DNA from: Chromera velia
Taxonomy: Eukaryota; Sar; Chromeraceae
Length of the DNA: 12,055 bases
Direction: 5' to 3'
NCBI GenBank assembly: GCA_018398765.1
Contig: JAHBMJ010000648.1
Span: forward strand, 1 to 12,055
Shown one piece after another: positions 1 to 10,100 of the stretch. Under the pieces are notes generated by a model. The model saw only the letters and a program-made list of their open reading frames with translations. It was not told the origin of the DNA and did not search any database. The stretch's first letter is position 1, and each line of letters starts with the position of its first letter. The translations under genes and the position numbers were made by a program.

Positions 1-274
1 AAGAGGGGCCAAGTAGAGAGAAAGAAGATGGGCAAAAAGAGGTTCCTGCAGATTAAATTAACTGTTTTTCCTTTTTGTCAAGCGTACTCAGTCGTGGTGC
101 GGCTTACTCCTGACTCTGTAAGGCGGCATGTCTTAACTTGCCACTGAGCTTGGTGGCATAGTCAAACAACGGAGCAATTCAGAACAGCTTCACTTAGACG
201 GTGTGCTTTATTGCCTTCCTTGAAAACTACACAGATGATCGAATCTATGTACAATTCCCCTCCATGTGTGTTTT

Positions 275-346
275 TGCATGTGTACCGATACATCAAGGTT
301 CGACAAAAGGTGCATGTTCGCCATGCACGCGCTGTACAGTTGCATG
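275..346. promoter_or_regulatory. Cluster of four TGCATG motifs, candidate ApiAP2 site group
   Basis: TGCATG occurs at 275-280, 311-316 and 341-346, with its reverse complement CATGCA at 322-327. That is four copies in 72 bases, against roughly one per 2 kb (both strands) by chance. TGCATGC(A) is an established binding motif of some apicomplexan AP2-domain factors. If the organism is a chromerid, a homologous factor could bind here. The role as a promoter element of the kinase gene is inferred from position only. Confidence 0.3.
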
Positions 347-442
347 CCGGAAAGCGCGGGTCCCGAAAGGCAAATGTAACCCGATTTATTGGTAATTCGA
401 CTTTTTTTTTCCCATAGGTGCGGCTAAGGGCCTTAACAGATA

Positions 443-485
443 CCATGGCCGGGGGCCACGGCATATAAGATCCCATAAGATCCCA
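443..485 (+). promoter_or_regulatory. Hairpin, TATA-like box and 10-bp repeat, possible core promoter
   Basis: CCATGGCC (443-450) and GGCCACGG (454-461) form an inverted repeat around GGG with one mismatch. TATAAG follows at 464-469. The unit ATAAGATCCC is then repeated in tandem (466-475, 476-485) before a degenerate third start. A TATA-like box here would put initiation near 490-500 and leave a 5' UTR of about 460 bases. Core promoters of chromerids are poorly characterised, so this is a weak call from pattern alone. Confidence 0.22.
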
Positions 486-957
486 CAAGTTTGTCATTCA
501 CGCAGTGTAGCACGCAACGTCTTTGGCAATCTGTTCGATCGCATGCCTCCCAGCGTCCTATTCAATGTCTTCGAAGTGATCTATGGACCGAGAAACGCTG
601 CACTGTCGCTCTAGGTTGCTTTCGGTGTCCGAAAGATCAATGAACGTCCACTGGCTTAACGTTCTGGCAGATTGAGCCGTCGTGTCCCGTCGTGCTTTGG
701 GGTGTCCTCCATCGTCTGTTTCTGGTGCCGCATTTCTTTGTGGGACTCGTGGCAAGCTTGGTGGCATTCTTTGTTTTGAGTGCGCGAGTCTCTCTCTTGA
801 CGACCTCAGTCATTCAGTGCAGGAAGCCGCCTCAGAGGCCGCCTGTCTCCTGCACTCTGCTTGTTTGTTTGTGTTTTGTGTCGTGCCTGTGGAGAGGAGG
901 CCAGTGTCCCCTGCCCTCACTGAAAGAGCGGCAGTGAAAGGGTAAGAGCGGAAGAGA

Positions 958-1134
958 ATGGAAGGCCATTCGAGTCCCGAGTTGGTGGTCTTGACGATTG
1001 ATGGCGTGTTGTGGTGTCTTGATTCAAGAGGGGAGCTGAAGTGGAGACGCAAACTGGAAAACGAATTGATACGGTACAGGGCTGAGAGGGCAGGCAGGGG
1101 AGAGAGCCTTCCTCGACTTATTCCTGCATACAAT
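958..1134 (+). CDS. Exon 1: start codon and first propeller strands
   Basis: ATG at 958 lies in a good context (A at -3, G at +4) and is the first ATG after an in-frame TAA at 943-945. The 59 residues include ELVVLTIDGVLWCLDSRGEL followed by KWRRKL. This is the PQQ/WD-like pattern of a propeller strand pair (hydrophobic strand, DG turn, LD, SRG turn, KW) and matches the start of the PERK luminal domain. The exon ends in phase 0 before GTCAGT at 1135. There is no hydrophobic leader, although PERK-type kinases normally carry a signal peptide. Either the first exon is missing from this model or the protein does not enter the ER in the usual way. Confidence 0.72.
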
Positions 1135-4100
1135 GTCAGTTCGTGACGGATTTCTGTATCGCAATGAGTCGATCGATCGCTCAGTCAGGGAAAAGAAAAA
1201 AAAAATCCTTCTGACAGGAGTCCGAGAGGATTTCGAAAAGAGTGACTGATCAGAAAGCGTGGTCTTGTGTGCACTAGGAGAAGTAGAAAAAGCTCAAGCT
1301 GCATTTCCGTTCCCCTCTTTACCATGTACCGTGAAAGCCTCGTTTGCCCTTCCCTTCCCTTCACTTTTTCCTCTCGCGTTTCCTTTGTTTTGTACTGTTT
1401 CATTTCATTTCATTTCATTTCGTTTTTTGCTTTTCTGTCTCTCTGCTCTCTTGCCCCTGCAGGGGAATCTGATTTTCGTTCCGAAGGACGGGCAGTCTCC
1501 AGTGGTGAGCCTTTGCTTCTGACTTTCTTTCGTTTCATTGTGGCTTCTGTTTTTCTCTTGGACGAAAAAGAAAGCCTTTCGCAAAGGCGACAACTGGTCC
1601 CCCCAAATTGTAACGAGCGGGTGTTTTGATTCTTCTCGCAGTTGAGCGCAGCTTTTGATGGTCTCTCTAGGAGTTCATTTCTTCAAGTGACTTTTCCCCG
1701 TCACTAGCGACGTCCTGTCATGGTCTTCCTCCCTGCTCCTTTCGCACCTTCAAGGTCTGCTTGAAATGCCCCTCTTTCTTTCTTCCTTCGATCATGTTCT
1801 TCCGATTCAGCTCGGCTTACAATGTAGTTGCTCACATTTATTCACTCAGTCACTCTCTCACTCACACACTCCATTCATCCGTTTCTTCCAATTTGCCTTG
1901 CTCCATCAGGTTCTTCCGACCCAGCTAGGAGATGTGGTTGCGCGTGCGCCGTGCACGTCCCCTGAGTTTCCCTCCGTTGTCTTCGAAGGCCACCGGAGCT
2001 CCCGAGTGGAAACTTTTCGTGCGTGTGAATCCTCGAGTAAAGAATTGAATTTGAGGGGAGGAGGGGAGTCTGAGGGAAGAGGGAGAAAAGAGGACTTTCG
2101 GAGGAATCGCGCGAAATGTGGTGAGAGGGACAGGCACAGGAGGGAGAGGGCAAGGAGTTGTTCGGGCGATAGGACGGAAAGGCAAAAAGGAAGATTCAGC
2201 AACAGAAGGGACAACAGAGAGAAAGAGAGAAACATGCACAGGAAAAAAGAAAAGGACAGGGACGAGACATACAAAGAGAAAAGGGGAGATAGAAGATCGG
2301 CAGAGAAGCGTGACGACGAAACGGAATGCCCCCCCACGAAGATTTTGGTGGGAACCACGCGACACAAACTCAGGGCCATCGATGTCCGATCGGGAAAGCA
2401 GCTGTCAGTCAGTCTGCACAGACACGCACGCATAGATGCCCCCATTCTGCTTTGTGTTTGTCCATGTGTCTCTTTGTCCGGCTCTTTTGTTTCCGGTTGG
2501 AATATGGAGACAACTGATGCACAGAGCCGGCCTGCCAGCCTGCCTGCCTGCCCAAGCAGTGCAAAGTGATCTTTGTACGAAGATGATCCTTGCGCTGGCA
2601 CCTGAATGATGAATTGAGTGATGTCTCCCGGCATCCATCTGAGCGTGCGTGTGTGTCCCTTTCATTTTTGTTGCATAATTTCATGCGGCACTGCGCGGAC
2701 GAAATGAGAGGAGGGAGGAGAGCCACCTCACTTTTTTTAGCAAATTCATCTCCAGATGCAGAATACAAACACAGCAGAGGCAAACAAGGAGAAAGAAACA
2801 GCGGCAGCACTTCTGTAAAACGCGCTTCAACTACCCGTCCTCTTTTATCTTTTCTCATCTTGCTGAATGAATTCATTCTTGTTTTTTTTTTTTTTTCAAA
2901 GAATCTTGAATAAGTGCCCTTGGACTTTTTTGTTGTTGATTTTCTCGCCTGCAGGTTCACGTTGTCGCACACGGAGCTGCACCCTGTCACATTTGATGCA
3001 GTGCACGGAATGCAAGTGGAAGGTTCGAGGCGTGTGGTTGCAGAGTGTCTGCGTCTGTCTGGGAACACTTTGTCTTGGAATGGCTTTGCGTCCTGCTCAT
3101 ACAGAGACAGACTCGGAGAGGGGGACAGAGATCGAGGGGGCAGATCTCCCTTTCCCTGCTTGGCTTTGTTGGATCATGAGGGTGCAGTCGGGGGGTGGGA
3201 GACGGAGACGGGAGACGTGGCCTTGGGGGGATTGGATGGAGTCGTGGGGTCTCCTCGAAGTGGCAGCGGCAGTTTCTGGGCAGTGACTTTCTCCTGTCCC
3301 ATTCTGTCTGTCTACCTTTCCGTGCCTGCATCCGACTCATTCGTTCCCTCCGTGGACACGGAGACGGATACGGAGGGTGAGGGAAACGACAGATCTCTGT
3401 CGCCTGCTGCGGGGACGAGACTTGCGGAGAAGCGCCAAGGCGACGCAAAGGCCCCGCTCCTCACCCTGACCCTAGTGCCTGTTGCAGTGGCGCCACCTCT
3501 CAGTGTGGCACTTCAGCTCGCTTCTCTCAACCAGTGTTGTCCCGACCTTGCTTTGCATCCCCCCACCGGGCCCTTGCCTTTCACCCCCCCCTCCGCTCTC
3601 CTACCCGCTCAACCAATCCCACGTGCACCTCCTACACTGCCTGGCACTGCTGCGATGTCTCCCCGTACACCTCTCGTGCGTCCCCGTGCACGGTCCCCGG
3701 GTCGATTCGGGTTTTCCTCCTCCTCTTTGCGAAGGAGAGTGCCGATACCTCTGGGCTCAGGCAGGTTTCGAGCCCAGTCCCAGCAGCCACTCCTGCAGAC
3801 CATGTTTCCGTTTGTGCCGACAACACGCGCCGTTTCTGTGTCGGCCTTGAGGGGGTGTGAAAGCGCCCCCACTCCGTTCACTCTGATGTCCCCTTCTGCT
3901 TCCTCGGGGTCCCTTTCGGCTGTTGGCGTGGGGGGTGGAGGTTCGGTGAGTCAGAGGAGAGGTCTGACGGGTGCGGGGATCTGGGTGAGGGATCCTTCTC
4001 TTGTTGACAGAAGGGGGAGTGGATCTCGTTCCAGGTCGTATTACAGCAACAGAGAGGGTGTAGGTTTGGGGAGAGGCTCGGGTTCTTCGTCTGGTTTGCG

Positions 4101-7100
4101 TGCGCTTTTGATGGGTGAGGGACAGCACTCGTTCGAAAGAGAGCCGGATGAGGCTGGACAGGGACAGTGGGAGAAAGGGGAAGGGGGAAGAGACAGAGCT
4201 GGAGTGGAAGGCAGTTCGGGGATTTGTGGGGGGGACGAGGAGAACGCGTACGTGGAAGACGAGGCAGACGCGGAGGTGGAGAAAATTTCAATGGGACTCC
4301 AGCAGAAATTAACAGAGTGGAGACGTCAGTCGTTTTCGTTTTCTGCTCTTTCTTTCCCTTTGCATGCACCCATTTTGTTTTTTTTTTTCGACACGAAAAG
4401 ACGCAGTCCCCTGTCATCTGTCATATGTGGAGCTGCTAGTGGGCTGAAATGTTCAGCGTGTTCTTTGTTTTTCTCTATGCTTGGGGAGAGCATTAGAGCA
4501 CGTGCATCTAGATGCTTGAGAAGCTGAAAGAAAACAAAGGTGTGGAAGGAAGGAAGGAAAAACCCACAAACGACTGGTCAAGCTGGCGCATCCGTCCGCA
4601 GCCATCTTTATTTCGCATGTTTTCCCCCCTTTGCATGTATTTGAGGGTTCTCGTGTGCTTCCCTTCCTTGCATGCATCATTTGCAGCACCAAGATTTCCT
4701 CCCCCACCGCCCCCTTCCTCGCCCGTTGAGTTCTTGGCGGAGTGTGGAAGCGGAAGGAGCCCTGACGGTGGAGAAAGAGTTCGCAGTGTGTCGGAACGAG
4801 AGGCAGAAGAGGTGTCGGTTTCCTCTTTAGTGGGGTTGGGGGGGAAGCGGAAGCGGTCCCCTTTCTTCCTGCCTCCGGACGATGCTGCTGATGAGGTTGG
4901 AGGGATCGAGAGAGGGGAGAGATTGTCGGAGAAGGGCGGGAAGGCGTTTTTTGTTTCATTTGCTGAAGAAGAGAAGGAAAAAGAAAGAGCGAAAGGTATA
5001 TTAGGCCGGAGTGAGTCGGGGAAGTCTACGGAGAGTCTTGCAGTTGCATCCGAAGGGGGCCACCAGGTTCCCCCAGACGATGGAGAAAAGCCCCGATGTG
5101 TGTCTGCGGCAGTCTTTCAACATCAGCAGACAGAGCAGAAAGTAACCGCAGAACAGGAAAGAGGCCAAATTAGTGAAAATGTCGTCAACCCTCGCCTCGA
5201 AGTGACTGATTCGAATTATTCCAATTCCCCTTCCATGGGTGTAGACTCCCACAAAGGTGGTGAGACATCTTCGAAGTCGAGTCGATTCTCTTTCTTGTTG
5301 GGTGCCGTGACTAAGTGGTGGACCGCTAGGGCAACTCGGGGAGGCAGGAAGAAGGATAAGGGGAAAAGCCAGGCGCAACGTGTGGAGGCGCACAGAGGAA
5401 CTGATGGCAAATTTCTGTTGGCCTCAGTGACAGAAGAGAGAGAGGAAGAGGAAGAGGAGGTGGGAAGTCGGAGGAGCTGTCCCTCCTCCACTCCGATCAC
5501 CCCGCCTCCTCAATTCAGAGATCATGAAGAAGAAGAGAATCTACAGGAAGAAGCGGAAGAGGAAGAGCAGTGCAGCGGGAGGGAAGAGGGTGAGGACGCT
5601 GTAGGTGTCAGAGAGAACAGAAGAATGGGCAGTGCCGTCTCGGGGGGTAAGTCTGCAGCGGCTGCGTTTTCTTTGTCTGCAGGAGTTAATCCTCACGAGG
5701 GTGATACTGTGCTTTCTCCACCCATTCACATTTCTGTCTCCCCGTCTCCTCGGCCCTCCTCTTCCTCGTCAATGCTCCAAAAGGAAAGGGGCAACAACAG
5801 CCAGGGCTCGCCGTTCAGTGAAGACGGAACAGGCAGAGGGGATGGGGTTGAGGTCGGAAGGGGGAGGCGCAGTGCAAAGCCGCGGGAAAAGAGGAAGAGA
5901 TGGAAAGGAGGCGTCGACCCCACCCCGAACCCCCCTTCAGCAAATCTTCTGAAACCCGTTGTAGAGGAGAATTCATCTTCCCGTGTTTCTGGTATGAAGC
6001 TGCTGCCAGTGCAAAGAGGGAAGTATATTGAAAAAAGAAAGCGGAGGCCCACAGGAATCCACGGTCTTCCCCCCTCATCGCCCCCAGCAGTCAGCCCCCC
6101 TGTCATTCCCCTTCCTGCTGTGGAATCTAGCGACCAGTCTCCCCCCTTTCACTTCGGCGGCACGCACACACACGGAGGAGGGCAACAAGCTCCAAGCAGT
6201 TCACCCTCTTCAGCCCAGCACCCGATTCCCTCAAGACACTCTAGGGAGGCATTGGGGAGTGCGACGTTGGCTTCCAGTCTGGTCGGGTCCCCATTTGGAC
6301 CCCGGCAGTCGTCCAGAGGCATGCCGGGGACTTCCCGACACCATCACGGGGGACTGAGCAGTGGGACTCCTGGGCACCACCAACGATCGCAGTATGCCGG
6401 GGCCCAGGGGGTCTTCCGGGGTCCCTGGTCCCCTGACAATATGACTCGGTCTGATCTCTCCATTTCAGAGTCATCAGCCTCTATTGCCATCACTCCAGCA
6501 GCAGCAGCACTCAGCAGTACGTCGCGGGGAGGTGGGAGGGGGAACGCGGGTGGGGGTATGTTCTCTGGCTGCATGGGGGGTTGGCCGATGTTGACTCCCT
6601 CCCCTTCCGTAATTGCCCCCCCTCACTCTGCACTTCTGGGGAAGGACGGAAGCCCATTTCCTGGCTGTCCTCGCGCCGCTCTGTTGGCCACCAAATCCCC
6701 TGCGGGGCCTGCCCTCCGAGAACTGCCTCATTCCCCCGAGTTTGAGTCCCCCTTCTCGTCTTTGAAGGTCTCTCCCTCTGGCTGCGGTGCTTTTGTTGGA
6801 CCCGGGGGGGGGGCATCTTCTTGTCGTGCTTCTTTTCCTTCTTCTCAAACAGCTTCTGTGTTAGCGACTGAGAGAGAGAAAGAAGAGTCTCGAAAAGAGA
6901 AGGAAAAGGAGAGGGCGTGTAGGAGAGAGAGGGAAAGGGAGAGATTCCTTCAAGATCTCCAGGCGCAAACAGCCTGGCCTCACAACGGAGGGTGGGAGAG
7001 GGAAAAAGAAAAAATTTCGCAAAGGTTGCTGAAACCCGCCCCTTTCGTAGGTGCGCACAGGAGAAAGAGGCGAGAGAAGGAACGAAATTGCGAAGGTGCC

Positions 7101-10100
7101 CAGACACCTCCCGCGCCTTCCGTGGCATTGCCGCACGGTGGGGGGCTGTCTCTTTCTCCCCCCTCTTGTGAGCTTCTATTGAACAGAAGTGCGAGTGCTC
7201 TCGAGGGAGAGAGCATGACTGACGAAAGAGGAAGACGTGAAGAAAAAACGGACTCTAGACCCCTAACTCTTGCTCTGCCCCTCTCCCCCCTTCCGTTTGC
7301 CTCCCCTCTTTCTTTTCCGTCTGCTGCCGTCTCTCCCACTCCTCACAGTTCCCTCCCAGCGAAGCCGGAGGCAGACAGAAGGAGACGCATTGAGGTTCGG
7401 GAGTGTTCGTCTTCGTCCAGCGGAGAAGGAGAAGGCACGGGCAGGCGAACGACCCAGCACTCAGTCCTCTCTGAAGATGAGGAGAGAGAGAACTTTACAT
7501 TGCATGGAAAGGCAAGAGAGAAAGAGAACATCAGAGACACCCCACACGGTCTCCAGTCTCACCACAACCGTCGTATACACCCTCCTCCCCGGCGCCCCCC
7601 CCCCCCTCCTGGAGGGCTTTCTGGGTGGGCGTTTCGGGCTGGTGGCCCCTCTCCTGCGGCCGGGCTTGAGCTGGCTCTTCCCGCGAGGGGGGTTGGGGAC
7701 GTTCAAGTCNGGGGGGGGGGGGGCAGTCGCTTTGGAGTCGGTGGGAGTTCGTCCTTTCTTCCCTTGGGGTCTGAATTGGCAGACGCAGTCGAGAACGGAA
7801 AATTTCGGCATTCGTTCTATGACTACCGCTTGGCTGGCCGGGGGGGGTTCGGGCTTGTTTTCAGAGCACGGAAGCGGCTGGAGCCGGGAAGTCATCAGTA
7901 CGCTGTGAAGTTTGTGTTCTTGGAGTTGCCTGCGGATTGCGAAGTGAAGGCAGCCAGGTTTTTCAGAGAAGTCGCAGCGGGTTATCGTGTATTGTCGAAA
8001 CACGTTGCACGTTTCTACAGCTGGTGGTTGGAGGAGCCCCAGTTTCTTCCCGTGAACGAACTGGCAGAGAGCCTGCCTGCAGGGTCAGTTTTCAGGAAAT
8101 GCCTTCCGGGGCCGCGGGGAGGCCGACCCCTCCTGCAGCTCCCTCCCAGCAGAGGTGGTTCTTTCGGGGGCTTGTCATTGTCGGGTGAAGAGGAAAGGAG
8201 CCGGCTGAGAGAAAGAGAGGGGGAGAGGGGTGCGGCAGGGGGTGAAAAAGAGAAGCGTGGGAGGGGCAGGGCGCGTGAGCGTGAGAGAAGTGAATATGAT
8301 CCCCCAGATCGTCGTAGCAGTATGATCGGGAGAAGAGAGGCAAAGAAGCGAGTGCCGTCTTATAAAAGTCGTCGGCCCAGCCCGCTGGGTGTCCCGTCGT
8401 CTCTGTTGATGTCCGATTCTTCCGATTGTTGTTCGGTGAGTTTCGGTCTCGAGAGGGAGGAGGAATTGGACGGTAAGACGAGGGGGTCGGTGTCCCTTCA
8501 GATGGCTGCCGTCTCTCTTTCTCTCTCCCGTCTCCGTGGAAGCAGTGGCAGCCGTAGTCGCGTTCCTTCAGAGGAAGGCCGTCCCTCCGTCTCCCTTGGC
8601 CCGTCTCCATCTGCAAGTCGTCCCTCGAATTTGAGTCACCGTGCTCGCCCCCCCCTTCTCAGACCGCCCCCCCTTCCTCTTGCTACCGAAATTTCTCTCA
8701 GAGCATCCGCTGCCGACGCCCACTCGAATCAGCTACCCGAAGTATCGATAAAGTCTGAACCGTCCCCCGAGCACAGAAGAGAGAAAGACACAGAGCAGCC
8801 TGACGAAAACCGCCGTCTCTCGTTGGCTTGCCAGAATGAAGACGGAGTGGCACCGTCACGGTTCCACGACGAGAAGGCAACAGCAGATGCTGAAGCCAGA
8901 GACTCACTCCTCCTCGACAAAAGTGGAAGAGACGAACCCGAGCTGAACAGAAATGGGCTCTCGAAGGAGGCCGACAACCGAGCAAATACCCTTGCTGTCG
9001 CTGTTGGCGGTGGTGTTTCTGACTTCCCTCCTCCCCGTTTGAATATTTCTGTCCCCCCCTCTCCAGCTGGAGGGGGTGAGGATTTTGAGGGGTTCTCTGA
9101 CAGCAGGCGTTCTTTCCACTCTCTTCATTCCCTCCCTCCGCCTGCCCGCAGAGGAACGGGGGGGGGGGTGGAAGGGTCTGGGCCTGCTTTGGCTTCATGG
9201 TCAGGCAGGCAGGGCGGTCGTTTTGAGATTTCTCGGTCTCTGTTGATGCGCCGTCGGCAGATCAGGGGGTTCTTCCGCGAGCAGTGGGAGAGGGAAAGAG
9301 CGGCAGAGCTGGAGCTTGAGGGGGGGAGAGGAAATCCTTCTCTCCGTCTCCCTGGTGGCCCTGGGTCTAAGCCCGTCTCCCCTGCGGGTTCGTTGAATTT
9401 GAATTTGTTGGATGAGGAGGCGAAGGGAAGAAGACTGTGTGCCTCTGCGCCTGAGTCCCCAGTTGCGGGGGCGCGGGTGTCGTGCGGGGGCCATGCGTGG
9501 GAGGGACGGGGGGACGAGAGAGAGAGGGGGGGGGAGCAGCTTCCTCGTCCCCTCTCCTTCGTCCCCCTGCAAGTTGTTGAAGGCCCTAATCTCGTTCCGA
9601 GAATTTCATTTCCGTCTCCGTCTGCACACACACAGCCTGGACAAGACTGTGAGTCAGTGAGGCAGAGGGAGAGAGCAAGCAGTCCCGCCCCCCAGGTTCA
9701 TGTCTCGTTCCCTTCCAGCAGTTCTTCCAGCAGTGCGGATGCCGATCCGTTCTTCTTCCGCCACGGGGGAGGGCAGAACGACAATCATCAGGGAGGGTCC
9801 CTGGATTTCCTTTCGAATGAGAGGGGGCAAGAGGAGCCTGGGTGGGGAGCTGTCTGTGTTGGAGGAGCGGAAGGGGAAAGGAAAGGAAGAGAACAGTTCT
9901 TGTCTGAGGACTCGGGTTCGGTTGGCGTGGTGTTTGAGGGCACACGCGGAGAGGAACTGGAGATGTCCCCGACCCCTGGGCCGTGGATCCCTCGTGCCCA
10001 GGTGGCAGTGGGCCGGGGTGGCGGGGAGAGAGAGAAGAGATTTGGTGGAGTCCCTGGGCAGAGAAATGGGGGCCGAGGGGGGGGTCCGGGTGTTCGGTAT

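Larger units (their letters stand above)
1..957. other. Upstream region without a supported gene
   Basis: I see no convincing coding sequence here. Open frames on the + strand (for example 644-937) have no ATG in frame. The longest minus-strand frame (497 down to 162) resembles nothing I know. The stretch probably holds the promoter and 5' UTR of the kinase gene. It contains a TGCATG cluster (275-346), a near-palindrome TAAGGGCCTTA (424-434), a hairpin (443-461), a TATA-like element (464-469) and a partial 10-bp tandem repeat (466-485). An in-frame TAA at 943-945 lies just before the ATG at 958, so the 958 frame cannot extend upstream without another splice. Confidence 0.5.

Noticed and set aside
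293-303. GGTTCGAC, similar to a tRNA T-loop
   Set aside because: The flanks cannot form a T-stem and there is no acceptor stem or anticodon arm.
162-497. Minus-strand frame of 111 codons with an ATG
   Set aside because: No recognisable domain or homopolymer-free conserved pattern, and it overlaps the putative promoter motifs; this length is expected by chance.
644-937. Hydrophobic + strand frame that resembles a leader or membrane exon, with an acceptor-like GGCAG ending at 670
   Set aside because: It has no ATG, and there is no plausible donor/acceptor pair linking it to exon 1, whose frame is blocked by TAA at 943-945.
1906-2634. Minus-strand frame of 242 codons, Leu/Ser-rich
   Set aside because: It is the antisense of the Arg/Glu-rich part of exon 4; purine-rich coding DNA leaves the opposite strand open.
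3377-3486. Possible intron GTGAGG...TTGCAG inside exon 5
   Set aside because: Removing 110 bases shifts into a frame that stops at 3860, while the unspliced frame stays open to exon 5's donor and beyond.
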